A stretch of 64,000 bases of DNA from Henckelia pumila (GCF_033568475.1 NC_133120.1:86446151-86510150); one strand, 5' to 3'; positions 1 through 12,565 are shown, numbered from the stretch's first letter. The notes: generated from the letters alone by a model not told the origin. Numbers and translations: made by a program.

Positions 1-543
1 GTTTAAGAATTCCTGAGTTCAAGCTTAAATTGGAGCTCAATTTTTGTTTTTATGAGCTTACCATCTTAAAGTTAACTTTTAAATATTGTTAATTTAAACA
101 TGAATAATTGACCTGTATGTACTTGAACAATAATCATTATATAAAATATAACTATTAATATATATATATAACGTTGATGAATGTGTTCATGAACTCCAGC
201 TTTACGAGCTAATCTTGATATTTGATCTCGCTGACATAATCATGATATTTTTCTGAACAAGCTAAAGCATCTTGAGCTTCTTCTATGTTGAACTCTAGTC
301 TAATTTTTTGCGTGGAGCTCATGCTCATGAAATTCAAAAGCTTAACTGCAATTCAAAAGCCTGTGAGCTTGAACTACAGATTTGGTATCTGCTGAAGATT
401 GTAGTTTATATGATGTCTTTTCCTTTAATGTTTAAATTACATGCTGATATTGCGCAATCTATACACTAGGCCATGTCTCTGTCAAACATTTAAAGTTGTT
501 TTTCTTGGGACTTGAGTTACTCTTTACAACTGTAATTTTTCAG
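1..543 (+). other. ARPC4 intron (part) with a decayed GAGCTC/AAGCTT-rich repeat
   Basis: Intronic sequence left of the first visible ARPC4 exon. Positions 1-370 are dense in GAGCT, AAGCTT and GAACT words in both orientations, like the decayed interior of the TTCGAG/CTCGAG-rich inverted-repeat elements seen at 49135-49570. No reading frame of interest. Confidence 0.35.
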
Positions 544-2288
544 GTTGTTATCTGTAGAAATGAATCTGAGAAATGCTTGATAGAAACATCAATAAATTCA
601 CTGCGCATAAGCCTAAAGGTAAATATAAGAAAGCTTGACGATTTTTTGCTTCTATCTTTGTGTTATTTGTAAGTGCATCAACGTTTTGGAGTGATACACA
701 TGTCTCGATCACTATGTTGATTTCTTAAATATATGTTAAAGTGGTTTTCGTGATATCATAAGTCGGAGAGCCCTCCCTATTATCAGATGTCCTCATTATT
801 TCCTGATAGATGATAAACACTCTGTCATTATATTCTTCATCTGTTTGTCCTAGTTTTGTGGTTAGATTTGAATTTCCTCTGCTGTTTTCAATTTGGGAAT
901 TTGTCGGTTAGACATTATGAGTAAAACAAGTATTTACGTGCTTATCAGTTCTGGGATATTGATGCACAAGAATGCTACTTTGAACTTGTCCTCTGTAATT
1001 ATTAATCCTTTGCAATTGAGCTCCTTGAGGGAAAAAGGGTAATGTCTGACACTGTTTGATGACATTAACCCAGAGTTAGAAGGGCTGGTCTTTGTGGTCT
1101 ACAATCATTGCAAACAGGTAGGGGTACCTTTTGGTTAGGATGATTGCTTTCATACAGGGTTAAAATAACGCAGACAAAGAATTTTGACATTCGTATGCTA
1201 CATTCTTGCGCAATGATGTATCAATTTTCACTCTTTACTGAATTTCAGAAGTGAGCTAGTTATCCTTGTGATGAAGCATATTACAATGGTTGCCATGACA
1301 AATGGGAAAACTCCATTAGTCTAGCCACATTGATGCTAGATTTAGAGCTCATGTTAAGTCGTTAATGTATAGCATGTTGTACACTGTGAAATGGTTCTAC
1401 CTTCTAGTACTTACTTATGTGAGTGTCTTGGCTGTAGGTAAAGCAGTCAGATGAACTAGAGAATATACTGACAAAAAAATTCCTTAGATTTTTATCTATG
1501 AGAGCCGAAGCTTTTCAAGTATTGAGGAGAAAGCCAGTACAGGTATGGTAACTGCCTCAGAGCAACTGCTACTTAAATTTTGTATGTGCATGAAGCAGTT
1601 TATTTGAACTAATTGAGATCAAGTAATAAGCAGCTGTAATTAACACCCTATATATCCCTATCTGAATTGCATTTATTCCCCCAAATTTACATCATTAAGA
1701 TAATGAGTTGTCGACAGCTGGGATGGTTAAATCATGGAATTTGTCGTTTATGTACTCCTTAAGAGTTTTGAGTATCCAAAATGCACTTTGAGAAAAAGTT
1801 GGTTTTAGAAATGCTCGTCTTTTATCAATATCACTGCTTTGTATGAGAGCCCCGGTAACACGTGTTTTAATTTAAAAAAGTTGGTTCACTTGTATGCTTT
1901 TTCAGGGGTATGACATTAGTTTTCTGATCACTAATTATCACTGTGAGGAGATGCAGAAGCAGAAGCTCATTGATTTTATAGTGCAGTTCATGGAGGTGAA
2001 GTTTCTCGTGTTTTACCATGATAACCTTAACTGTTCTGAAACATAGGAGTATTTTCCTCAAAAGATTTGACATTCACTGTCAGTTCAATAGAGTTATCAG
2101 CGATCGATTCCTTTTCTTTTATTCTGCTGAGTGATCTTTAAACCTATTTCCGAATGAAGGGTATTTTACTCCAAACCGTTTGTTTCTATGAACTGCAGGA
2201 TATTGATAAGGAGATAAGTGAACTGAAATTATCGGTGAACACACGAGGGCGCCTTGTTGCTACAGAGTTTCTGAAGCAGTTTATCTGA
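544..2288 (+). CDS. ARPC4: Actin-related protein 2/3 complex subunit 4 (3' part)
   Basis: Last four coding exons of ARPC4, the 20-kDa subunit that with ARPC2 forms the core of the Arp2/3 complex nucleating branched actin filaments in the cytoplasm. Exons by splice sites and frame: 544-618, 1438-1542, 1906-1995 and 2199-2288, each a whole number of codons (25, 35, 30, 30). They read through [37 protein letters not shown] and end in [15 protein letters not shown] then TGA, which matches the plant ARPC4 C-terminus as I know it. The N-terminal exon or exons lie left of the window, so the gene is cut by the window edge, not broken. Introns are phase 0. Identity is near certain. Confidence 0.95.
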
Positions 2289-2922
2289 ACTCAGTCATCC
2301 TCTAGCTGAAGTTGAAGTTTTAACTTGTAGATTTTGCCATGAATCTGTGAAATAATTGCATCACCTGAGGGAAATTATAGGTCAATTGAGATTCTATGGA
2401 AGAGCAAATGAGCAAGCGCAGTTGACTTTTATTAGCCTGTGTAGAACTAAATTTATTGTTTGTGATTTTAACATAATCAAATTATTCGATGCTAAAATTA
2501 TTGTTTTCTTGAAATGTAATTCTAGGGCTCTACTATAAATGAAATGGCGAACAAAACAAACTGCAAAGATCAATTTAATAGACGGAAAAAAATATTTATG
2601 CTTTAACTCAACAAAAATAATATAAGACTTTATTTAATAAATTATAAAAATAATTTATTAAAAAATTGAGGGAATTTTAATTATTATTATATATCTATAT
2701 CTAAATAAATTAATTAAAATGTAGTTCATTCTCTCTCATACCCAATCCACACGCCCAATTCTCAAATCATCCTAAACCCTACCCCGTCCCAAGATCCCCG
2801 TGGAAGAAAAGAGAGTGAACTGAAATCTATTGGCCATCCAGGAGAAAACGATGCTGAAATCTTACATTACCAAAAATTGATAGGAAATCATACAATCCGC
2901 AGTTTCTCTCGAGCTCACAACC
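2289..2922. other. ARPC4 3' UTR and intergenic spacer
   Basis: Short AT-rich spacer between two genes of the same strand. It holds the ARPC4 3' UTR and, after about 2740, a pyrimidine-rich stretch leading to the next start codon at 2923, probably promoter and 5' UTR. No repeat or RNA gene seen. Confidence 0.5.
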
Positions 2923-5458
2923 ATGTCACTCCTCCGGCGTCCGTTGTCCAAAACTCTTATCCTCCGCCACTTTTCGACTTCGCCCGCCGCCGCCGCCGCC
3001 ACCACATCCGAAACCCCGTCGTGTCGTCGGAATCATCACGAGTACCTTCCTGCATCCACCTACATAAACTCTTGGAAACCCCTTCGAAACCCTCAGGAGG
3101 CAGCCGCGCATCTGGACTTCCTACGCCGCGATTACGCTCGTAAGGTGAAGCAAATGAGGAAGGTCTACATCGAGGAAATGGAGTTGCAGAGAGTTGAAAA
3201 ATTGCGCATGGACGAGGCTAAAAAGGAGGCTTTGAGGATCGCCAATGAGGAGAGGAAGGCAGCCAAGGATGCCAAGAAGAAGGCCGAAGCCATTGAGAGA
3301 CAAGCTGCCGAAGAAGAGTTCCGGCAAATGCTGGTTTGTGAATTTACTTTTTTCCCTGCGAGCTGTTCACATTTTGTCTTGGATGGCGGTTTGCGTTTTC
3401 AATTTTTCTTGTTCTTTTTTTCCAAAACATTACGCCTGCTGGTGTTCAACTAACTAATTGTGCAAAAATAGCTAGCAGTTTTGTGCGGCTGTATATAAGG
3501 GATCAGCGATGCAGTACAGCCCAAAGTCTTGATCTTTTTGTAACTTCATTGTTATGTTATGGATTTGGTTCGGTATTATCTAGAAATTTAGTGGTTCATT
3601 CCGGGAAACGATTAACTAAAATTAGTGAAGCTGGTATGATTTTGCTATCTATATTTAACGGTATAGAATAGGCACATGTATTTTTTGTTAGATCACTTGG
3701 GTGCTGCAAGGCGTCGAGGCCCTTGTACGTACCAAATTATACAATAATATTGCATTTGATTTGTAGCCTATGTTGTAGCTGTAATCCGTTATCTCACCTC
3801 CCATGTGGCTTCTAGAATCTAGAGTATGGTTGTTGCTTGCTTGTACTGCTTCAAAATCAATTTGTCGCTGCTTTTTTCAACTCATTTAACATGGTGCACA
3901 GGGTGTCTGACTCTTGTGCTGTTTTAGCATTTTTGCATGTTATGGGACTGATTTCACACTTGGATGGATGATAATCTCAAATTGGTGCATTCATATGAGT
4001 GATATGAACAGTACTAAACCTTAAGAATTTAAGTCTTGTTTAATATCATGATGCTCCTATACACACACTGTCATTTGACTGCTGAGTTTCTGCTACCATT
4101 TAGTTGTAAACTGTCATATATATATATCTAAGGATTAAATAATTGACTGTGTGATATTATGTGAGCCATTACCCTTTTGATTGGGTTGAATCCGGTGAAG
4201 CACTACTTACTCAGAAGAAAAAAGAGAAACAAAGAAAACAGAATAACATGGTTGAATTCCTCAGTATTTATGCTCAGTGTAACTTTGGTGCAATTAAGGT
4301 AGCTCGCATACTCAAGAATCTTGAAAGAAGGCATTTGGTTTTTATTTTGTCTTAATATACAAGTAACACTCCAAGGGTTGGTGTAAAATGATATATTATT
4401 TTTTATGCAAACTGAGTAATAAAGTTAATTACTGGTTATGTTATTCAATAGAATATTTTGATTAAGAGTTTCTCAAATTCTGCTTTTTCATTGCTCATAT
4501 TGTGTTTTCTTATCGCTTGCTATTTCTCCTGCCATACTATAGTCTGCCGTATAATAATTTCTGTCCTCCAGTAACTATGGTTTCCCTTTAATTGTCTTGT
4601 TTGCGACTTTAAGTTTTTTAGGTAGCTCCTGATTGGATTGGTAAATAGAATGTTGATATTTGCAACCGTGTAAGCTATCAACATTCGCTCGAGGCTGCCG
4701 AATTTCAGTCCCATAATTTCCCTTGGTAGTTGCTTTTGTCTGTTACTTCACCCATTAAAGGGCCTCCAACTTTACGTTTGTCCCCCAGTCATTTGTATAT
4801 TCCATGAATAGCGAGAACAAACTTTTAATGTTATTGAATTTTTTAGAGCAATTTTGGCTTTTTGATGTCTTGATCCTGATGATATAAACTATTTCTTTTC
4901 TTGTGTTACTGCTGTATTGGACTGTGTTTACGGACACAGGATGTTGTGGATGATCAACAGCTTTTCTTTGTTATTTTTGTGGTCATCAGCATTTGCAAAA
5001 TTCTGTTCTACATTCTCACTTATTGTTCCTGTGTATTATTTGCTGATATGTTGGGCACTTTTTCCCTTATTTATTCGTTTGAGGTTGATTAGAATTCAAT
5101 GTATTGTTGGTAGCTTATGGTGTTCAACCTTCCATGCAGCTGCAGTGTCTCTTGTACTAGGTGAAACCCATCAGTGCAGAATATTGGGACAATGCACTTT
5201 AATTTTACCAATTAGTTATATAATTCTGGAATAAGTTAAGCACAAATGTGCTGTGCTTGATGTCTTTTAATGTTCTGATTATCGCAGGCCAAAGAAAGAT
5301 TAGAGAAACTAGAGTATTGGAAAATGCGAGAAAGGGAAGTTGGGGAGAGGAAGAGAGAAAAGAAAGAGCTAGTGCGTAGAAAAAGTTCTATGTGGATTGA
5401 GGAATCCGACTTGGTGAAGATATCAATGGAGACGTTCATCGAGACCTCTGCTCTGTGA
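2923..5458 (+). CDS. Small mitochondrion-targeted, charged helical protein (unknown function)
   Basis: Two exons, 2923-3333 and 5288-5458, joined in phase 0 across a 1.95-kb intron; 193 aa. The N-terminus (about residues 1-40) is rich in Arg, Ser, Ala and Leu without acids and contains RHFST, as in mitochondrial presequences. A Ser-Trp-Lys-Pro-Leu patch follows near residue 50. From about residue 65 to 165 the chain is almost wholly Lys/Arg/Glu/Ala helix, likely coiled coil, and the second exon ends SMETFIETSAL. I do not recognise the family with certainty. A small subunit of the mitochondrial ribosome is one possibility, from the presequence and the basic helical body alone. The start at 2923 is the ATG that gives the presequence; an overlapping +1-frame ORF is a shadow. 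Confidence 0.8.
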
Positions 5459-6196
5459 TCTCGTAAAAAACAGATTGCACCAGTAAGAAGTTGTTGGTCT
5501 TGTAGGAGGCTTTGTGCTTTTTGATACTTTGATGACCCAACTGGTTCAGAAATGGAATACAGAGTATACGACATGAGAAATTTTGAATATTTTACTTTGG
5601 TTATCTTGCATCGTGATTTGTATTGCGTTGTTCGGAGACAATAATCTTCTGTGTTATTGGAGCAAATAAAGCTGCAGTCATGCAATTGCAAAATACCATT
5701 CCAGTGATTCTTCAAAAATAGGAGATTACTTTTACTTATATATATATAATGTTGATGGGCTTATTAAAAACTATGAATATGTGGAAGATGTAGGATGAAG
5801 TGCAGTTTACTGAATTATCCAATTTTTCTATTTAGCTATAACATGCTGTGTTTGAGTTGAAAGCTGCCTTTTGTAGTACGCTCTTAGCCTGTTTAATTTG
5901 TGTGATAAGATGATGAATGACGCACACATACCAAGTGAAAAATCAATTTATATAGATAATATAATGCTATATTTTAACTTTAAAAATGTGAACAAAAAAA
6001 TTGAATCAAAGTTTGAATGAAATAAAAATATGCAATATATATATTTATCCAAAATGAATGAAATAATAAGTAATAATTTATTTTTAACTCGAAAAAAGTA
6101 AATAGGTCATTTAACTCCGTTTTTTCAAGTGAAACAAAAGGATATGATAACATATAAAGATGGGGACACATCTTACATTGTCTTGTTATTTGATTA
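5459..6196. other. 3' UTR and AT-rich spacer
   Basis: Follows the stop codon of the mitochondrial-type protein gene. The first 250 bases are probably its 3' UTR. The rest is AT-rich with short dinucleotide runs (for example near 5738-5748). Nothing else is seen. Confidence 0.4.
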
Positions 6197-6555
6197 AGGG
6201 TTCGTTTGAAGTTATGGATTACTAATCTATGTATTAATAATCTTATTTAGTTTCACATTTTTTTTGCTATATTATTTATCCATCTTTCAATTATTTATAT
6301 CACATCAATCAAATCATTAAATTTAAATTATTATATTACCCTTTATAAATAATATTATTTATATTTTATTAATTATTAAAAGGATAAAATGGTAATTTAC
6401 TATTTTTATATACAATATAACCAATCAAATCAAATAAACTATAATCTATCAATCAAATCAAATTTTATATTAACTAAATTTTTTATTTATTTTTTATTAC
6501 AATATATTACTTATCTCTATATTATTTATCTTATCTCACACTCCAAACGGACCCT
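6197..6555. mobile_element. Tourist-like (PIF/Harbinger) MITE, copy 1
   Basis: About 359 bp bounded by inverted ends AGGGTTCGTTTGAAGT and, on the other strand, AGGGTCCGTTTGGAGTG. No coding capacity. It shares the internal block ATAATCTATCAATCAAAT with the element at 52051-52395, so both belong to one family; the copy at 51788-52026 carries the block in reverse. The flanks are TAA on the left and TTA on the right, close to the TWA target duplication expected of PIF/Harbinger elements but not identical. Confidence 0.7.
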
Positions 6556-6831
6556 TACTGGCTAATTTTTGATTGATTTGGTAAAGTTTTATTTAAAATA
6601 ATAAGACAATAAGATTATAAGATTGAAACCTTTTGATTTTAATAAAATAAATTTCTTTTTAAATCTTCAGTTTTATATTTATCTATATTTTAAAATTCAA
6701 TATTATTTTATCTATATTATAAACGTTTTAGATATTCACTTATAAGCACGATTGGTGAAAGAATAAATAAAATTATATTCAACATAGATATTAGAGTATT
6801 ATTTATGACGGACAAAAAATAGAATGCATTA

Positions 6832-7167
6832 TCTTTACTATTATATAAAAGTTGAGACCCATTTAAAAACTATTTTTGGTATATTTTATGACACCAATAT
6901 AAATTTACAAATTTAACCCTCAAACATGCATTGTATTCCATATGGATTATTGGATAAAATGGTAAAAATATAGTTGTATTTCTCACTTCTACTATCAAAA
7001 ACCACTCATGTTTTGCTAAAATTAAAGATTCATTTCAATCAATTTCATTGTATTTTTTTTTAATATCGACATATTATTTGCAAAATATTAAAATTTCATA
7101 TTTATTATAATTTTAATTAGATATTAAATTATTTAGGTACACGCAGAGCGTGTACATCGGTTGCTAA
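6832..7167 (+). mobile_element. Non-autonomous Helitron, copy 1
   Basis: Starts TCTTTACTATTATATAAAAG just after an A. It ends with the hairpin ACACGC-AGA-GCGTGT, about ten bases, then CTAA directly before a T. A 5' TC, a 3' hairpin before CTRR, insertion between A and T and no target duplication are Helitron hallmarks. 336 bp, no helicase, so non-autonomous. Confidence 0.75.
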
Positions 7168-7479
7168 TAGTTATCATTTGACAAAAAATGATATTTTAGT
7201 AATTAAATATATATTAAAGGGTAAAAATAAAGGGGTTGGCCATGCCAACATACTAACCCCTCAAATTTAATAAAATAGAAAAGATAGAAAATATATATAT
7301 ATTTAGTCTGAGTATTATTTTTAATTTTATTTTATTTATATTTTTAATATAACTTTTTAATAAAGAGTATATATATGGATATGGATTAATTAATTAAGTA
7401 ATTATGAAATAAGAAATAACAATTAATAACCACGCCAAAACCCGTGATACGCTCGTGCAGTGCTCGTATTCTAGAAAAA

Positions 7480-7589
7480 CCCTAGAATCTTCTCTCCCGA
7501 TCAATTCGATTGATTGAATTTTCAGTTCAGAGTGTCAATTGGGGGCATAATATTTTTTCTGGTCCCCACAAATATGGCTGCTTCCAGAG
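7480..7589 (+). promoter_or_regulatory. Probable 5' UTR exon with short upstream ORF of the trihelix gene
   Basis: A non-AT-rich leader, with AAACCCTAGAATCTTCTCTC at its beginning, runs to a good donor CCAGAG|GTAAGT at 7590. It contains ATGGCTGCTTCCAGAG at 7574. Joined to the acceptor at 8399 this frame stops after 11 codons and overlaps the main ATG; joined to a possible exon at 8167 it stops after 12. Either way it is a short upstream ORF, not an N-terminal extension. The leader start is estimated. Confidence 0.45.
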
Positions 7590-8401
7590 GTAAGTAAATT
7601 TCAAATTAGAGTACGAGTGTTGATACGATTGGACTGTGAATTAGTTTCAGCCATGAACTCAATTCATTTGTAAAGCAATGTCGTGAGTGAAAATTGATCG
7701 GTTTCAGTTTTATGGGCATGGTGGAATTTTTTTTCGTTTATGCTGTTTTGGAGACCAATAGAAGTGCTTTCCTACTTAAATGCATTCTGTAATTTGTATG
7801 TTTAGACTTTAGAGTGTAAAAACTCAGTTTGTGTTTCCTGAAGACTGAGGCTTTATCGTTGTTACAAACTGAAATTGGCACCAAACTGTGGCGACTTGCT
7901 TTTCAAATTCCAATCAGGTCGAGATCAAGAAGAAAATAATTGTTTTTTAGTGTTAATTAGCATTTCAAAATGTATGCAGTGGATTATTGGCGAGGTTTTA
8001 TTTTGAGATACAATCAGATATTATGAAGAATATTCTTCATATGATCATACTGTTCTCAAACGCAATAGATTTGCCTAATATTTTAGTATGCATTACATTT
8101 GCTGTCAACAATGCAAATATTTAATGTAACAGGGATTATGATACTTGTATTGATATCTCCTTTTAGGTATGGAACATTTTCAAGATTGATTTTCGAACAA
8201 ATTCGTCATGTTGCTTGCCTATCGGGTGTGCTTGGAGAAACCCTTTGATTTGCGCTCAAAAAATTCCAGCTTCCTGAGGTCGACTTATGGATTTTACTTT
8301 TTAGTTACTTCTTAAGAAATCTTGCCATGATTTCTTTATGAGCAATTGAATGTATCTCTTGTTATACGGTGGTTGTGGTGTGGTTATAGTGGTAGCAGGT
8401 G

Positions 8402-9730
8402 ATGACGCCTCAGCCTAGAAGAAAGAAATGGACTGAGACAGAGGAGAGGACACTTATTGACAAATATGGAGAGATGTCTTGTGATGGTACTTTATCAAAA
8501 ATGAAAACTAGGGAGAAGAAGTATAAACCTATTGCTTTACATGTGAACTCTGTTCATCATTCTCGTGACCCAGTGTCATATCCATGGCTGTGGTCTTGGA
8601 AAGATGTGTCCACAAAAGTGCAGAACATGAGGCACCAGTATGCCCTAGTGAAGCAGAAGATAAAGAAGCAAGAATCTTCGGTTGGGGGAACAGGTGAAGA
8701 GGAGTTTGATTGGTTGGAAGGGACCACACATTGGTCGAACTTCCTTAGGTATAAAGAGGTTTTTGGGGATATGCCACTTGTATTTAACAATATTGATTCG
8801 ATGGCAGTGGTTTCTGTAGGAGCTAATGAATGCACAGGAGGGTTTGATCAGAGTGGTCATGAGATGGATATCGGTGAGTTCGGCCAGTTAGTTCCAGTGG
8901 AGGAGGGGGATTTTGTAGCAGGTATTGATGGGGTTGAGAATGGAGTAATCGAATTGGAGTTTGACTATGATGGGGAGGAAGGAGAAGAGAATTATAAAGT
9001 AGGAGATAAAAGTGAGAATTGTACGAGGAAAGATGGCGGTTCTGAATTTGTTTGTGAAGACAATGAACCAAATTCTTTGAAAATGAGGAAAAAGAAAAAA
9101 TTGTCGAAAGGGTTAGAGAAGAGGGCATTGGCGTTTCTTGCTAACCAGTTGGGACAGTTGAGGGAGATAGAAACTCGGTTCGAGCAACGTGAGGTGGAGC
9201 GAGAGCAGAAGAGGCAAAGAAGAGAATATCTTCAGACAGAAATGGATAAGGAACGTGAAAGGAAATGGGAAGAAATGGAGAAAGATAGAGAAGCGAAGGA
9301 GAACACACGGGAGAAGTTACGGAGGGAAAGGATTCAGGAATGGGAACTTATGGAGAGGGAGACTGAAGAAAGAGAGAGAAGAAGAAGAGAAGAAGCACTG
9401 ATACACGAGAGGGAATGGGAAGGTAGGTTGAGTCGAAGAAGATCAGATTGGAAGACAAGGATGGATGAGATGTTACGTCAGCACCGTGCAGAAATTGGAC
9501 AGATTCAAGCTAGGATCCTACATGAACAACAGAATCTTACCAGTCAGTTTCTTGGAATTATAACACAGTGGACTGGTCATCCTGCAGGACTCTCCGATCA
9601 CACTGGAGCTAGTTCCCATTATCTATCACAAATGATCCAGAATTTACACCATGAAAATGGTGGTATCGTTCATGGTGATGGCCGTGTGGAGGGAGATCAT
9701 CAAGAAGATCAGTTCATAGTTGATGGATAA
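8402..9730 (+). CDS. Trihelix (Myb/SANT-like) DNA-binding protein
   Basis: Intronless coding exon of 442 aa; the first ATG is at 8402, three bases after the acceptor CAG ending at 8398. Residues 6-125 form a trihelix/SANT-like domain with spaced tryptophans (W10, W62, W64, W66, W104, W111) and the motifs SKMKTREKKYKPIA and VSTKVQNMRHQYALVKQKIK. Residues about 150-220 are strongly acidic, followed by basic RKKKKLSKG, a likely nuclear localisation signal. Residues about 230-385 are an Arg/Glu-rich coiled coil, and the C-terminus is His/Gly-rich. Trihelix proteins bind GT-type light- and stress-responsive promoter elements in the nucleus; targets here cannot be told from sequence. Upstream leader exons are probable at 7480-7589 and possible at 8167-8277. 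Family confidence is high; I give no gene symbol. Confidence 0.88.
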   Translation: MTPQPRRKKWTETEERTLIDKYGEMSCDGTLSKMKTREKKYKPIALHVNSVHHSRDPVSYPWLWSWKDVSTKVQNMRHQYALVKQKIKKQESSVGGTGEEEFDWLEGTTHWSNFLRYKEVFGDMPLVFNNIDSMAVVSVGANECTGGFDQSGHEMDIGEFGQLVPVEEGDFVAGIDGVENGVIELEFDYDGEEGEENYKVGDKSENCTRKDGGSEFVCEDNEPNSLKMRKKKKLSKGLEKRALAFLANQLGQLREIETRFEQREVEREQKRQRREYLQTEMDKERERKWEEMEKDREAKENTREKLRRERIQEWELMERETEERERRRREEALIHEREWEGRLSRRRSDWKTRMDEMLRQHRAEIGQIQARILHEQQNLTSQFLGIITQWTGHPAGLSDHTGASSHYLSQMIQNLHHENGGIVHGDGRVEGDHQEDQFIVDG

Positions 9731-10529
9731 GGTATTGCTTGCACTATATAACAGGGTAGGAGCAAGTAGTTATCCGCTTTGAGATATTGATGCATGCAAA
9801 TAGGGTATTTGTACCATAACTGCGCTGTATAAACATTATTTATCTCGGAGGAACATCATTCTAATACTAATAATATTTTCCTCAATTTTTGGCGAAATTA
9901 TATAGCCATTTCTCAGAGTTCGTTGATGAGATAAAATTTGATTTTCCATTAACAAGTTTTTATAACAAAAATTTGATTGAAGGTTTTTAAAGTTGTTTTA
10001 AGAATAAATATATTTAGGCAACTATTTTATAAAAACGTTTTTATATTAAAAAATAATTTAAAAGGTGTTTAGATAAATATTTTATAAAAACATTTTACAT
10101 GTAATTTTTTTCCTCATATTTTTTTTCTTTTTTGCTATTCATTACTTAATTGGCCCATGTTTTTTTATTTTAAAAACATAAAAAATTATTTTTCAGTTAT
10201 TCTTTAAAAAATATTATTAGAGAATATTTTTCAAACATATAAGTTAAGTTATTTTCACTTGTAAGTAATTACCTTTGTTTCATTACCTATTTCGTGCAAT
10301 TTGTTTATTACTTAAATCTACTGATTTTTTTCAAGCTATTTTTTCAGTCATAGATAGATAATAATAATAATAATAATAATATAAATGTGATTTTGTGTGT
10401 GTTTTTTTTTTTTTTTTTATCATGATGTTTTCTTTCTAGTCTAGATAAACGCATGTATTTTCATCCCGTAATATTTCTGTAGCTAATGTAAGAAATGTTC
10501 CCCACTATTATTGAAAATATAAAAAATAA

Positions 10530-10560
<31 letters not shown>

Positions 10561-10799
10561 TAAAAAGGAAGAGACATTCATTAACGAACGTTGATCACAC
10601 AGTACAACAAAGCAAATTTCACAGAAATTAAAACCAAACATTGATCTGACGACCAATTATACACGTAAATTTCTCATGCAATCTTCTTTATCTTATACAA
10701 TTACTATGACAACAAGATTCCATTGTGTACGTTTTCAGTTACTTTGCCTTTGCCACTTTTAAAATCACTGTTTCATTCAACCAAGAAATTAAAGTTTCT
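9731..10799. other. AT-rich spacer with (AAT)n microsatellites
   Basis: Spacer between the convergent trihelix and CER26-like genes, holding both 3' UTRs. It contains (ATA/AAT)n tracts at about 10359-10382 and 10534-10560 and a 16-18 base T run near 10403-10420. No gene is seen. Confidence 0.6.
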
Positions 10800-12565
10800 T
10801 CATGCCAAAAGCCCCTCCCTCTTCAACTCCTCCTTAAACTCTTGGATCTCCTTCTCCGGCAAAATCGCCGTAACTTTCCTTCCTTCACGAACATTCTTGT
10901 CACCAGGCAGCACCAAAATCGCCCCTTCTTCGCCGACTCCATCGATCCTAAGGCTAAAGCTCACTGGCTTTTGCCCCCTGTACTCGAACTCGTAGAAGTT
11001 CCCCTCTTCAATGTTCACAAAGCTCAAATTTGCACCATAGATAATGAAATCAGGCAGTCCTTGCTCTTTCTCGATGATTTCGTCGATCTTTTTTCGCTCA
11101 TCCGATGCTCTGGTTTTCAACAGTGTTGCTAGCTCAGTAGGCGTGGCCTCCTCTACAGGAAACTCAGCCTTAACCACACTCACATTTAGGCTATTACTCA
11201 GTGTCCCCTCTGTTTCATTTTTCTTACCTTTTTCGCATATGGTCGCGACTTTCGGCCCCGTTCCTCGTCCCCGAATATTGGCAATGCATTGCCAAATGAC
11301 AGCGGAGAGTGCCTCGAAAGATGAAAATTCGACCCCTTTTCGGCTTAGTTTGGATTGAAGATGACTCAGTTGCGTGCCTGAAATATTAAAGGAGAATGTG
11401 TTCATGTTGCATTCTGTGGCCTTTATCCAATTATCTCCAACCGGGCCGACCCGTTTGATGCTTAGTGGATCCTCCGCATCTCTGGGCTGGTCGTTGGGAC
11501 TCGCGGACTTTGTGAGGGATTGGGCCAGAGCAATGGGTCGGCCTGGTGCATTATCAGCCACAGTCTTCCCCAATTGCTTCATGAATTCTGCAGCAGAGAA
11601 TGCATCGCCAAGTACATGGGCCCAGCTTAGGCCCACAGCCGTCCCTCCACATTTGAATTTTGTTAGCTGCGCTCATTAATCGTGAGAAAATTATTACAAA
11701 AAAAATTTTGAATTCGACTCAAAATCACATAATAATAATAATAATCAAACAAAAGAGCGAAAAGACCAAAATGTATCCAAAAGAAAAAACATTATTTTCA
11801 CCATCATATATACGAGTATAAAAGAATTAATATGGACCATTGGATACAATACAACCCCGAACGAGGTGATTCGGGTGGAAGGCATTTGCCAATATTCCCC
11901 GTAACCTTAAAACTTAAAGAAGAATGTGATATGGTCAGCCAACTACTATATTAATGATGAGTGGGTGCCAACAATTAATGTGAGACCCCTGTTCTATAAT
12001 AAAAGCTTTAAAATAAATTTAAAATGGTACTTACGTAGAAACTTGGGTTAATCATTTTCGAAAATAGATCTAACGGAGTCGACATGAATTAAGTAGGTGT
12101 AGTGTAGGAAATGAAGCAAACCTGTATCAAAACAAGAGGAGAAAAAGAAAGCTCGGGACCAATGATTTGAGTGGAGACGAGAGGTTTCTCATGGGAATCA
12201 TCCTTAATCTCGAGCCATTCCTCCAGCGTTTTGTGGCACTTGGCTTCGATGAACCTGACTCCACAGTCGTTGCACTTGATGTAAGGGCGGCCCGATTCAG
12301 ATCTCCGGAGGCGGCCGCAGGAAACGGGGAACTGGTTCAGCCACATGAACATGGGCTCCTTGATGACCAGAGGAGTCAGGCCCTCGAATGCTTTGCTGCC
12401 GAAGTAATAGATGCAGCGCAGGTAATGGAGCTTCATGGCCAAGTCCATGTTCTCGGGCTCGAAAATGGAGTCGGGGGCCGTTACGTTTCCCGGCCCGATA
12501 GATGACAGCTTCACGTTGTAGATCAGGCCTTCTGCTTCCATGGTGGATGATACCATTTTCTTCAA
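10800..12565 (-). CDS. CER26: CER26/CER2-like BAHD-family protein (wax very-long-chain elongation)
   Basis: Two exons on the minus strand, 12565-12122 (148 codons) and 11666-10800 (288 codons plus stop), phase 0, 436 aa. A start nine bases inside, at MVSSTMEAEG, is equally possible. The BAHD active-site motif HXXXD is HVLGD at residues 165-169, after LTKFKCGGTAVGLSWA. The second BAHD motif DFGWG is absent; the corresponding stretch reads GQKPVSF and GVGEEGAILVLPG, as in the CER2 clade. CER2-like proteins act in the endoplasmic reticulum with the fatty-acid elongase condensing enzyme to extend acyl chains past C28 for cuticular wax, apparently without acyltransferase catalysis. The MDLAMKLHYLRCIYYF segment is typical of CER2/CER26. 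CER26 is favoured over CER2 partly because the other genes here match the Arabidopsis region of At4g13840. Confidence 0.85.

Noticed and set aside
10359-10560. AAT repeats as regulatory signals
   Set aside because: Plain microsatellites with no other support.
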